From the IMG/VR virus record IMGVR_UViG_3300043466_000913, positions 1 through 36,087 of that record: a DNA stretch of 36,087 nucleotides; one strand, 5' to 3'. Within the stretch, counting starts at the first letter, position 1. Each line of letters begins with the position of its first letter. Source of the DNA: a virus. The notes below the pieces were generated by a model. It was not told where the DNA came from. It did not search any database and was given only the letters and a program-made list of their open reading frames with translations. Position numbers and translations under genes: made by a program. Positions 6,697-13,888 of this stretch are shown in pieces.

Positions 6697-6755
6697 TGAA
6701 AAAGCGGCAAATGACTAACGCGGAACACTAGACTAGATGCGGCTTTTTGCTTTTT

Positions 6756-6899
6756 GTTAGTCATGTAGTCATGTTTTTAGATTGAACCTAAGTAACTTTA
6801 TTTTTGATATCTATATGGCAACAATGCCAGGCCATGACGTGCGCATCTCTGCACGCGCGCCAATTTAATTTCCATGACTACATGACTAACATGACTAAC
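6756..6899. repeat. 18-bp perfect inverted repeat plus extra CATGACTAAC copy
   Basis: GTTAGTCATGTAGTCATG at 6756-6773 is the exact reverse complement of 6873-6890; a further ATGACTAAC follows at 6891-6899, and another lies outside at 6711-6719. The arms are 99 bp apart and enclose AT-rich DNA. The arms share the GTTAGT/ACTAAC hexamer with the palindromes at 7013-7146, so one protein family may read both. Confidence 0.8.
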
Positions 6900-6922
6900 A
6901 TAGCTTTTTGACAACAAAAAAG

Positions 6923-6931
6923 TTATCCACA
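6923..6931 (+). promoter_or_regulatory. Perfect DnaA box
   Basis: TTATCCACA matches the bacterial DnaA 9-mer consensus exactly. It is surrounded by A-rich DNA (6914-6922 and 6941-6947) and flanked by repeat clusters on both sides, the usual company of an iteron-type origin. A single 9-mer can occur by chance, so context carries the argument. Confidence 0.55.
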
Positions 6932-6955
6932 GATTTGTGTACAAAAAGGTAACAG

Positions 6956-6974
6956 AAAAAGGGCCCTCGGCCCT
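6956..6974 (-). terminator. Minus-directed intrinsic terminator inside the hub
   Basis: AGGGCC (6960-6965) pairs with GGCCCT (6969-6974) around CTC. The A-run at 6956-6960 becomes a T-run on the minus strand, so the structure would stop leftward transcription. No minus-strand gene lies upstream of it, so it either ends a short untranslated RNA made from the palindrome region or blocks antisense leakage into the origin. Confidence 0.65.
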
Positions 6975-7012
6975 CGCTTCGTGTTAGTTGGCTATATGGC
7001 TAACAGATGTTA

Positions 7013-7146
7013 GTTAGTACTCACTAACTGGCGCAAAAAAAAGTGAGTGCTCACTAACTTGCCAGGCTAACAACTGTCAGTAAGTGCTCACTAACATGTT
7101 AGTTAGTGCTCACTAACCTGGGAGATTGAAGTGAGTGCTCACTAAC
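7013..7146. repeat. Five 16-bp palindromic operator/iteron-like repeats
   Basis: The copies are 7013-7028, 7043-7058, 7080-7095, 7102-7117 and 7131-7146. The consensus is GTTAGTGCTCACTAAC: two 7-bp arms around a central CT. Four copies carry GTGCTCACTAAC exactly in the last 12 bases; the first has GTACTCACTAAC. All have the same orientation, with gaps of 14, 21, 6 and 13 bp. The right half is invariant and the left half varies (GTTAGT, GTGAGT, GTAAGT). The pattern fits a dimeric DNA-binding protein. Confidence 0.85.
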
Positions 7147-7150
7147 TTTT

Positions 7151-7166
7151 GGGTGGGGGGTGGGGG
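7151..7166 (+). other. G-run tract, possible quadruplex
   Basis: GGGTGGGGGGTGGGGG lies directly after the last palindrome and about 80 bp before the small terminase gene. Fourteen of sixteen bases are G. A two- or three-layer G-quadruplex is possible on the plus strand, or in mRNA if transcription begins upstream. Confidence 0.45.
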
Positions 7167-7198
7167 CCCGCGCCTGGCCGGTCACGTCCACGGAGGTG

Positions 7199-7227
7199 TT
7201 GCACAAAATTTTTTATTTTTTTAAAAA
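7199..7227 (+). promoter_or_regulatory. Weak candidate late promoter
   Basis: TTGCAC (7199-7204) and TAAAAA (7222-7227) are 17 bp apart, within a strongly A/T-biased tract 20-50 bp before the small terminase start. The -10 matches only four of six positions. If it is used, the leader would be only about a dozen bases, which would fit the absence of a Shine-Dalgarno before ATG 7247. Confidence 0.35.
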
Positions 7228-7246
7228 AATCCGTTACCATCAAGCC

Positions 7247-7696
7247 ATGTTCAAATCCATCCCGTTCACCCCACGCAAAGTGGAGGCGACAGAAGCGCGT
7301 CTCCAGGCGATCTATGACGCCGCTGCTTTGGGTCTGAAGGGTGACTCGCTGGCGTTAGCCGCTGGATTGCTGCCCACCGAATACAGACAGCTGTGCGAGT
7401 TGGATCCGGTGGCTGCGATGGCAGAACAGAAGGGCCGCGCTGACTCCGAGATGGAGGCGTCCATGCACCTGCGCGAAGCTGCCCGTGCTGGCGACAGCAA
7501 GGCGGCGCTGGCTATACTGCAGCACAGCCACGGCTGGACAGCCCGCCAAGAGATTAGTGTCGACATCACGAACCGGATCAGCATCACGCAGGCGCTGCAA
7601 CAGGCGCAGGAACGTGTGATCGACGGTCTGATCACCGAACAGCAACCGCACACGTTACCCACCAAACTGACGCATGGCACAACAGCCGATCTATGA
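7247..7696 (+). CDS. terS: Terminase small subunit
   Basis: The protein is 149 aa. I start it at ATG 7247 (MFKSIPFTPRK) because the frame upstream runs through the G-run and A/T tracts. An N-terminal helix-turn-helix-like stretch (ALGLKGDSLALAAGLLPTEY, about residues 25-44) is followed by helices with EASMHLREAARAGDSKAALA and the HSHGWTARQEISV segment typical of small terminase subunits. The C-terminus is helical and Gln-rich. The protein should recognise the packaging site and load the large subunit onto DNA. It overlaps the large subunit gene by 23 bp. No clear Shine-Dalgarno precedes the start, which is unusual for the first gene of a long operon. Confidence 0.85.
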   Translation: MFKSIPFTPRKVEATEARLQAIYDAAALGLKGDSLALAAGLLPTEYRQLCELDPVAAMAEQKGRADSEMEASMHLREAARAGDSKAALAILQHSHGWTARQEISVDITNRISITQALQQAQERVIDGLITEQQPHTLPTKLTHGTTADL

Positions 7697-9212
7697 CGCC
7701 GAGGGCGAACAGCTACTGATGGCGCGCCTATGGGCGCCACAGATAGCCGACGACCCCGAGGCGTTCGTGCTGTTCGCCTTCCCGTGGGGGCAAGCCAACA
7801 CACCGCTGGCCAAGTTCAAAGGCCCGCGCACCTGGCAGCGCAAGATATTGCGACGCATCGCCACGCACATCAAGACCAACAAGGGTCAAGTCGACATGGA
7901 CGCCCTGCGAACTGCGGTCGCGTCTGGCCGGGGTATCGGCAAGTCAGCCTTGGTGTCATGGCTAGTGTTGTGGATGCTGACCACCCGCATTGGGTCTAGT
8001 GTGATCGTGTCAGCCAACAGTGAAGCGCAGCTCCGCTCAGTCACTTGGGGTGAGTTGACTAAGTGGCAAGCGATGGTGATCAACAACCACTGGTGGGAGA
8101 TCAGCGCAACCAAGCTGACGCCTGCCAAGTGGCTGACGGAACTGGTCGAGCGCGATTTGAAGAAGGGTACGCGCTACTGGGCGGCTGAGGGCAAGCTGTG
8201 GTCGGAAGAAAATCCCGACAGCTACGCGGGTGTGCACAACCACGACGGCATGATGCTGATCTTCGATGAGGCCTCGGGCATACCGGACGCCATCTGGTCG
8301 GTCGGTGCGGGCTTCTTCACGGAACCGATCCTAGACCGGTATTGGTTTGCGTTCTCGAACCCGCGGCGTAATCAGGGCTACTTCTACGAGTGTTTCCACG
8401 CCAAGCGCAACTTCTGGCAGACGGAAAACATCGACTCACGGACAGTCGAAGATACGGACAAGCAGATATATGAGCAGATCATTGCGGAGTATGGCGAAGA
8501 TTCGCCGCAGGCTCGGGTTGAAGTCTACGGTGAATTTCCATCGGCTGGCGAAGATCAGTTTATTGGTGCGAGTGCTATCGACGACGCCGCCGGTCGGCCA
8601 CGCTACAAGGACGAAACGGCGCCAATTGTTATCGGCGTTGACCCAGCTCGCGGCGGCGCGGATGCCACCGTCATCGTCGTCCGGCAAGGACGCGACCTGG
8701 TAGCGATCAAACGCTACCACGGCGAGGACACGATGACGACCGTCGGACGGGTGATCGACGCCATCGAGGAGTACCGGCCAGCACTGACAATCATCGACGA
8801 AGGTGGTCTTGGCTACGGCATACTTGACAGGTTAAAAGAACAGCGATACAAGGTGCGGGGAGTGAACTTCGGTTGGAAGTCAAGCAAGCCGGTCATGTGG
8901 GGTAACAAGCGCGCCGAGATGTGGGGCGCGATGAAGGAGTGGCTGAAAACAGCCAGCATCCCGAATGATCGGCAGTTGAAAGCGGACTTGACCGGCCCGA
9001 TGAAAAAGCCCGACTCGTCGGGTACGATCTATTTGGAAGGCAAGAAAGAGATGAAGTCACGCGGCCTCGCCTCGCCGGATGCAGCAGACGCCCTCGCGGT
9101 GACGTTCGCGTTCCCGGTGGCCAGCCGCGAGTCGGGCTACGAGCGTGCGGCACGCCGCAGTGACGGCTACACGCAGCGCCCCGTAGCCGCGACCGGCTGG
9201 ATGGGAGCGTGA
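7674..9212 (+). CDS. terL: Terminase large subunit
   Basis: The protein is 512 aa, a normal size. The ATPase half has Walker A GRGIGKSA (residues 85-92, Lys90) and Walker B MLIFDEAS (Asp198, Glu199). The RNase H-like nuclease half has IGVDPARGGADAT (Asp323), TIIDEGGLG (Asp375, Glu376) and the final acidic motif SPDAADAL (Asp469, Asp472). It cuts concatemeric DNA and drives it into the procapsid through the portal. The overlap with the small subunit suggests coupled translation. The next gene begins one base past its stop. Confidence 0.97.
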   Translation: MAQQPIYDAEGEQLLMARLWAPQIADDPEAFVLFAFPWGQANTPLAKFKGPRTWQRKILRRIATHIKTNKGQVDMDALRTAVASGRGIGKSALVSWLVLWMLTTRIGSSVIVSANSEAQLRSVTWGELTKWQAMVINNHWWEISATKLTPAKWLTELVERDLKKGTRYWAAEGKLWSEENPDSYAGVHNHDGMMLIFDEASGIPDAIWSVGAGFFTEPILDRYWFAFSNPRRNQGYFYECFHAKRNFWQTENIDSRTVEDTDKQIYEQIIAEYGEDSPQARVEVYGEFPSAGEDQFIGASAIDDAAGRPRYKDETAPIVIGVDPARGGADATVIVVRQGRDLVAIKRYHGEDTMTTVGRVIDAIEEYRPALTIIDEGGLGYGILDRLKEQRYKVRGVNFGWKSSKPVMWGNKRAEMWGAMKEWLKTASIPNDRQLKADLTGPMKKPDSSGTIYLEGKKEMKSRGLASPDAADALAVTFAFPVASRESGYERAARRSDGYTQRPVAATGWMGA

Positions 9213-9213
9213 C

Positions 9214-9627
9214 ATGCCGGGCAACGCGACAGGATATGCAGAAGGTGTGTACGGCGTAGGAATGCGCGAGCCGTACGAGTCAGAACTCGAGTATTTCAAA
9301 GCAAACCCGCACGTAGCGGGCATGGCGGCAGAGGATGACAAGATTATTCTGAACCCGTACAGCACGTTAAAACCGCAAGAAAAAGAGTCCGTCAAGCTAA
9401 ACGAAGCTGCGCGCGTACACATGCGGCGGGGTTTGATGGAGGCGCCGCGATATGCACTAACGCCGGAGCAAGAAAAGGCGTTTGCTAAGTACGGCACCGG
9501 CAATATTGACGATATACGGCAAACTTTGGCCGCTCGTATTCTGTCGGGCGACCCATCGGCGCTAACGCCGACGCCAGAACAGCAAGATTACGTAAAACGC
9601 TTACGCCAATTTATGGGGGTACGCTAG
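9214..9627 (+). CDS. Hypothetical protein (137 aa) of the packaging cluster
   Basis: No function known. The N-terminus is acidic and Gly-rich; the centre has the pattern ILNPYSTLKPQEKESVKLNE and the C-terminus LTPEQEKAF...LSGDPSALTPTPEQQDYV. I recall similar proteins beside terminase genes in several phages, without an assigned role. Its place between the large terminase and the portal suggests a virion or packaging accessory. The start is one base after the terminase stop. Confidence 0.8.
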   Translation: MPGNATGYAEGVYGVGMREPYESELEYFKANPHVAGMAAEDDKIILNPYSTLKPQEKESVKLNEAARVHMRRGLMEAPRYALTPEQEKAFAKYGTGNIDDIRQTLAARILSGDPSALTPTPEQQDYVKRLRQFMGVR

Positions 9628-9628
9628 A

Positions 9629-9886
9629 ATGGCTAAGAAAGGCGTGTCGCTAAGCGTCGGACGGGGTGAAAAGCTGCCGGTCAGCAAGGGCGCGGGGCTG
9701 ACCGCCAAGGGGCGTGAGAAGTACAACCGCGAGACGGGGTCGAATCTGAAAGCCCCGGCACCGAGTCCGAAGACGAAGGCGGATGAAGGCAGAAAGAAGT
9801 CGTTCTGCGCCCGCATGGGTGCCGTAGCGGCGAAGGCGAAGGATGGCGAACGTGCCAAAGCGTCATTGAAAAGGTGGAAATGCTGA
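9629..9886 (+). CDS. Small basic protein (85 aa), DUF6321-like
   Basis: The protein is Lys-rich and ends with the pattern KSFCARM...AKASLKRWKC, which with GLTAKGREKYNRETG near residues 23-37 matches a family of small phage and bacterial proteins recalled as DUF6321. The role is unknown. It is the first of three tandem small basic proteins before the portal gene. Its TGA overlaps the next ATG (ATGA/TGATG arrangement at 9884-9888). Confidence 0.8.
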   Translation: MAKKGVSLSVGRGEKLPVSKGAGLTAKGREKYNRETGSNLKAPAPSPKTKADEGRKKSFCARMGAVAAKAKDGERAKASLKRWKC

Positions 9887-10047
9887 TGAAAAAGCCAGGC
9901 GACCCAGGACTCTACGCAAACATTCACGCTAAACGCGAGCGCATCAAGGCCGGAAGCGGCGAAAAAATGCGTAAACCGGGCGCTGCTGGCGCACCGACGG
10001 CTAAAGCGTTCAAGCAATCGGCCAAAACGGCGAAGAAGGGGAAGTAA
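9886..10047 (+). CDS. Small basic protein (53 aa)
   Basis: The frame begins MKKPGDPGLYANIHAKRERI and ends in a Lys/Ala-rich tail. Proteins with the pattern LYANIHAKRxRI...GSGEKMRKPG...AP are common in phage packaging clusters and have no assigned function. The start overlaps the previous stop and the next gene follows one base after its stop, which supports it as a real gene. The strong positive charge suggests contact with DNA or with the acidic scaffold or portal (inference). Confidence 0.75.
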   Translation: MKKPGDPGLYANIHAKRERIKAGSGEKMRKPGAAGAPTAKAFKQSAKTAKKGK

Positions 10048-10048
10048 C

Positions 10049-10195
10049 ATGCCGCTGATGAAGTCAAAATCGGAAAAAGCCTTCAAACAGAACATCCGTA
10101 CCGAGGTCAAAAGCGGCAAGCCGGTCAAACAGGCAGTCGCAATCGCGTACGCAACCAAGCGGGCAGCGGCAAAACCCGCCAAAAAGATGAAATAA
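10049..10195 (+). CDS. Small basic protein (48 aa), DUF6496-like
   Basis: The protein begins MPLMKSKSEKAFKQNIRTEV and contains KSGKPVKQAVAIAY, a pattern I recall from small phage proteins grouped as DUF6496-like. Its stop abuts the portal ATG directly (TAAATG). It is Lys/Ala-rich with pI clearly basic. The function is unknown; conservation of position is the main clue. Confidence 0.75.
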   Translation: MPLMKSKSEKAFKQNIRTEVKSGKPVKQAVAIAYATKRAAAKPAKKMK

Positions 10196-12484
10196 ATGGA
10201 CTACACCGGCATAAATAAGGCAGCAAAAGTCGCTGATATTGGCGGAAACCCTCCGTCAGACGACATGAAGAAAGACACACAGGATGTGTTGTCGACCATG
10301 CGCAAACGGCTAACTATGGCCATTTCTGCGCTGTCTGAGAGCCGGGAAGACGAACTAGACGACCTGCGCTTCTATGCAGGTTCACCTGATAACCACTGGC
10401 AGTGGCCAGCGGACGTGTTGGCAACGCGTGGTGCCGTGCAAGGGCAGACCATCAACGCCCGCCCGACGCTGACGATCAACAAGCTGCCCCAGCACGTACG
10501 GCAGGTCACCAATGACCAAAGACAAAACCGTCCGAGCGGCAAAGTTATACCCGCTGACGACCGCGCTGACCCTGAAGTTGCCGAAATCTACAACGGCATG
10601 GTCAGGCACATCGAGTACATCTCGGACGCCGACGTTGCTTACGACACCGCCTGCGAGAACCAGGTCAGCTACGGCGAAGGGTACATCCGCATCCTGACGG
10701 AATACTGCGACGACGACACGTTTGATCAAGACATCAAGATCGCACGCATCCGCAATAGCTTCTCAGTCTACATGGATCCAACCATTCAAGACCCGTGCGG
10801 TGCGGATGCCAAGTGGTGCTTCATTACTGAAGATTTGCAGCGTTCCGACTACGAGCGCATGTTCCCAGACGCCAGCCCGCTCTCGACGCTACAGGCGCAA
10901 GGCGTGGGCGACCAGTCGATCTCGGTCTGGATTAACCAGGACACCGTGAGGATTGCTGAGTATTACTACATCGAGTACGACAAGGCCACGCTGCACCTGT
11001 ACCCCGGCAACATCACGGCGTTCGAGGGTTCGCCCGAGGCCAAGCAGATGAAACAGATGGGCATCAAGCCTATCCGCACCCGCGAAGTGAATGCCAAGCG
11101 GGTTAAGTGGTGCAAGACCAACGGCTACGAGATGCTCGAGTCGAACGACTGGGCAGGCCACTGGATTCCGGTGGTGCGTGTCATTGGTAACGAATTTGAA
11201 GTTGACGGTAAGCTGTACGTGTCGGGTTTGGTGCGTAACGCCAAGGATGCCCAGCGCATGTACAACTACTGGACAAGCCAAGAAGCCGAAATGCTGGCCT
11301 TGGCGCCCAAGGCACCGTTTATTGGGTATGGCGGCCAGTTTGAAGGCTATGAGATGCAGTGGAAGACGGCCAACACGCAGAACTGGCCGTATCTGGAGGT
11401 CAACCCCGACGTGACGGATGGTTCGGGTGCCGTGCTGCCGCTACCGCAGCGCGCCGCACCGCCGCTGCCGCAGACAGGGCTGATCCAAGCCAAGATGGGG
11501 GCGTCTGATGATATCAAGTCAACGACTGGCCAGTACGATACGAGCTTGGGCGCAACGTCTAACGAGCGATCCGGCAAAGCGATTATGGCGCGCGAGCGTC
11601 AGTCTGATACTGGCACTTATCATTACGTGGACAATTTGGCGCGGGCTATTAGGCACGTTACCCGTCAAATTGTTGGCCTGATCCCGAAGATTTACGACAC
11701 CCAGCGTATTGCCCGCATTATCGGTGTTGATGGTGACACCGAGATGGTCAAGCTCGACCCGATGCAGCAAGAAGCGGTCAAAGAGATTCGTGACCAGAAC
11801 GACATCGTTATCGATAAGATTTACAACCCTAGCGTCGGTAAGTACGACGTGGTGGTGACCACCGGCCCATCCTATCTGACCAAGCGTCAGGAAGCACTGG
11901 ATGCAATGGGCATGATTCTGCAATCCAACCCGCAGCTCTGGAGCGTGGCGGGCGATCTGTTCATCAAGAACATGGACTGGCCTGGCGCGCAGGAGATGGC
12001 AGCACGCTTTGCCAAGATCATCGATCCGAAGATTTTGGAAGGCAGCGACGAGTCGCCTGAGATGCAGATGGCCAAGCAGCAGATGGAAGCGATGGGCCAA
12101 GAGCTGCAGCAAATGCAACAAATGCTGCAGAATGTTGGCAAGTCGGTCGAGGTGCAGGATATGGAGCGCAAGAACTTCGAAGCCGAGATCAAGGCGTACC
12201 AAGCCGAAACACAGCGTCTGTCGGCTGTTGGCGCCGCTATGTCACCCGATCAGGTGCAAGACGTCGTCATGCAGACCCTGCGCGACATTATGAGCACCGG
12301 CGACTTGGCGATGAGCGAGGGTGGGCTAGAGCTGCCGGGCGAAATGCCCATGATGGGTGAGGAAATGGGCATGATGCCCCCTGACATGCAACAAATGCCG
12401 CCGGAAATGGGCATGATGCCCCCAGAATCGGCTGAAATGCCACCTGAAATGCTGAATATGCCGCCTGAGGAACCACGACTATGA
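10196..12484 (+). CDS. Portal protein, P22 type
   Basis: The protein is 762 aa; P22 gp1 is 725. The N-terminal part has the P22-portal look (SRE-DELDDLRFYAG, RPTLTINKLPQHVRQVTNDQ, VIPADDRADPEVAEIYNGM) and a central segment with YDTACENQVSYGEGYIRI. From about residue 620 a long helix rich in Met and Gln follows, as in the barrel domain. The last 50 residues are an unusual Met/Pro-rich tail with repeated MPPEM, MMPPE and NMPPEE units. Twelve copies form the ring through which DNA enters and leaves, and the gp4-like protein binds beneath it. Its TGA overlaps the next ATG (ATGA). Confidence 0.95.
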   Translation: MDYTGINKAAKVADIGGNPPSDDMKKDTQDVLSTMRKRLTMAISALSESREDELDDLRFYAGSPDNHWQWPADVLATRGAVQGQTINARPTLTINKLPQHVRQVTNDQRQNRPSGKVIPADDRADPEVAEIYNGMVRHIEYISDADVAYDTACENQVSYGEGYIRILTEYCDDDTFDQDIKIARIRNSFSVYMDPTIQDPCGADAKWCFITEDLQRSDYERMFPDASPLSTLQAQGVGDQSISVWINQDTVRIAEYYYIEYDKATLHLYPGNITAFEGSPEAKQMKQMGIKPIRTREVNAKRVKWCKTNGYEMLESNDWAGHWIPVVRVIGNEFEVDGKLYVSGLVRNAKDAQRMYNYWTSQEAEMLALAPKAPFIGYGGQFEGYEMQWKTANTQNWPYLEVNPDVTDGSGAVLPLPQRAAPPLPQTGLIQAKMGASDDIKSTTGQYDTSLGATSNERSGKAIMARERQSDTGTYHYVDNLARAIRHVTRQIVGLIPKIYDTQRIARIIGVDGDTEMVKLDPMQQEAVKEIRDQNDIVIDKIYNPSVGKYDVVVTTGPSYLTKRQEALDAMGMILQSNPQLWSVAGDLFIKNMDWPGAQEMAARFAKIIDPKILEGSDESPEMQMAKQQMEAMGQELQQMQQMLQNVGKSVEVQDMERKNFEAEIKAYQAETQRLSAVGAAMSPDQVQDVVMQTLRDIMSTGDLAMSEGGLELPGEMPMMGEEMGMMPPDMQQMPPEMGMMPPESAEMPPEMLNMPPEEPRL

Positions 12485-12843
12485 GCTGCGCAAACTTTGT
12501 AGGCATCTTGTTTTTGGGCCGCGATGTGGCTCATTCGGTGCATCTGAACACCCGTAGCTACGCCAAACACGTTGCGCTGAACACGTTTTACGACGAGATT
12601 GTTGATCTGGCGGACAAGTTTGCGGAAGCCTACCAAGGCCGTCACGGGCTAATCGGCGCTATTTCGCTGCAGTCGACCAAGAAGCCAGGCAACATTGTGG
12701 AATTTTTGCAAGACCAGCTTGAAGAAATTGAAGAGATGCGGTACAAGGTGGTCGATAAGTCGGACAGCCCGCTGCAAAACATCATCGATGAAATTGTTGG
12801 GCTGTACCTGTCCACGCTGTACAAACTAAGGTTCTTGGCATGA
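12481..12843 (+). CDS. DUF5856-like protein (120 aa), helical, ferritin-like look
   Basis: The protein has the pattern GRDVAHSVHLNTRSYAKHVALN followed by FYDEIVDLADKFAEAYQG, with His and acidic residues spaced on helices as in Dps or ferritin-like four-helix bundles. I recall this as the DUF5856 family of phages. No function has been proved; whether it binds iron is unknown. It overlaps both neighbours by four bases (ATGA at 12481 and 12840), placing it firmly in the late operon between portal and structural proteins. Confidence 0.8.
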   Translation: MSCANFVGILFLGRDVAHSVHLNTRSYAKHVALNTFYDEIVDLADKFAEAYQGRHGLIGAISLQSTKKPGNIVEFLQDQLEEIEEMRYKVVDKSDSPLQNIIDEIVGLYLSTLYKLRFLA

Positions 12844-13619
12844 CCGCACCGGTTTCTCAGACAAAATTTGGTAAGAACGAGCCGTTTGAGCTACAAGTCT
12901 CACGCAGCGAGATTCCTAACCACCGTAATGTCACCGTGTTTGGTTACAACGCGGATGTTGACACGACTGAAGTAACCGTCTGGCCGCTGCCGTCCATTAT
13001 TGCGCACCCAAACGCTGCGTTGCAGATGAAGGTAAGTTCGACCAACGCTAACGACACTTCAGCAGGCACTGGCGCGAGAACGATCGTCATTCAAGGGCTT
13101 GACGCCAACTACGCCGAGATAACGGACACGGTGACGCTAAACGGGTTAACCGAAGTGTTGACGTCGAAGTCGTTTTTGCGGGTCAATTACGCTTATGTAG
13201 CGACCGCAGGCAGCACAGAGTCAGCCGCAGGTGACATCTATATTGGCACCGGCACGGTGACTTCTGGTGTACCGGCAACCGTCTACAACATTATCAAGTA
13301 CGACTTTAATAACACCGTTACCGGCCACTACACGATTCCGGCAGGCTACACCGGCTATCTGTCGCAAGGGCTGTTTTCTGCGGGCCAAGTTACCGGCTCA
13401 ACCCAAGTTCGCGGGCGGCTGTTAACTGCAGGCACCGACGGTATTCGTCGCACCGCAGCGGTCACCACGGTCAACAACGGTGTAGCAGACTATGTGTTTG
13501 AGTACCCGTTGCGGATAGAAGAGAAAACCGATATTGAAGCTACCGGTGTAGGCAGCGCGGCTAACAATGGCGTTTCTTGCATGTTCATTATTCTTTTGGT
13601 TAAAAACACCACAAACTAA
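12840..13619 (+). CDS. Putative structural (head/decoration) protein (259 aa)
   Basis: The sequence is beta-rich, Thr/Ala/Gly-rich and nearly free of Cys (one Cys near the C-terminus), like many capsid decoration or head-fibre proteins. Recognisable segments are VWPLPSIIAHPNAALQMKV and IPAGYTGYLSQGLFSAGQ. It lies between the DUF5856-like gene and another small beta protein, upstream of the scaffold. A structural role follows from composition and position; I cannot name the family. Confidence 0.75.
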   Translation: MTAPVSQTKFGKNEPFELQVSRSEIPNHRNVTVFGYNADVDTTEVTVWPLPSIIAHPNAALQMKVSSTNANDTSAGTGARTIVIQGLDANYAEITDTVTLNGLTEVLTSKSFLRVNYAYVATAGSTESAAGDIYIGTGTVTSGVPATVYNIIKYDFNNTVTGHYTIPAGYTGYLSQGLFSAGQVTGSTQVRGRLLTAGTDGIRRTAAVTTVNNGVADYVFEYPLRIEEKTDIEATGVGSAANNGVSCMFIILLVKNTTN

Positions 13620-13621
13620 TC

Positions 13622-13888
13622 ATGGCAAATTACACCTACATCACCGCCTCTGCCAACATCAAGCCGATGGCCGGTAAGCTAAAAGGCATATTCGTTAGCG
13701 CCGCATCGAGCACGCCGACCATCACGGTCTACGACTCGGCAGCCGCGACAACCACCAAAACTATTCTGGGCGTGTTTACCCCCGCCGCCGCGACATCGTA
13801 TATGTTGCCGCTTGACGGGGCGTACGCCCGAGACGGAATTTATGTGGCGATTGGCGGAACAGTTGCTGCAACAGTAATTTGGGAGTAA
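13622..13888 (+). CDS. Small structural/decoration-like protein (88 aa)
   Basis: The protein is beta-rich (ANIKPMAGKLKGIFVSAAS, TPTITVYDSAA, VYVAIGGTV-type strands) and ends VIWE. This layout resembles small capsid-associated proteins in other podoviruses. The start is three bases after the preceding stop. The end of the gene lies inside the first of three hairpins that precede the scaffold gene. Confidence 0.75.
   Translation: MANYTYITASANIKPMAGKLKGIFVSAASSTPTITVYDSAAATTTKTILGVFTPAAATSYMLPLDGAYARDGIYVAIGGTVAATVIWE

Larger units (their letters stand above)
6546..7246. other. 700-bp non-coding regulatory/origin hub
   Basis: No convincing gene lies here; a 66-codon plus-strand frame at 6531-6731 overlaps the operon promoter and has no family look. 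The stretch is AT-rich and full of repeats: direct repeats at 6661-6696, an 18-bp inverted repeat at 6756/6873, a DnaA box at 6923, a minus-directed terminator at 6956-6974, five 16-bp palindromes at 7013-7146, a G-run tract at 7151-7166 and an A/T tract at 7205-7229. It separates the divergent accessory and late operons. A combined replication origin and transcription switch is the simplest reading (inference). Confidence 0.75.

Noticed and set aside
6531-6731. 66-codon plus-strand frame in the hub
   Set aside because: It overlaps the leftward promoter and the first leftward gene, is rich in Cys, Arg and Lys without a pattern, and has no clear ribosome-binding site.
7013-7146. CRISPR array
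   Set aside because: Repeats are 16 bp palindromes and the gaps are 6-21 bp of unequal length, far too short and irregular for spacers, and no cas genes are present.
11519-12202. 227-codon minus-strand frame opposite the portal gene
   Set aside because: It is a shadow of the portal coding sequence; the Leu/His-rich sequence reflects the complement of Gln/Met codons.
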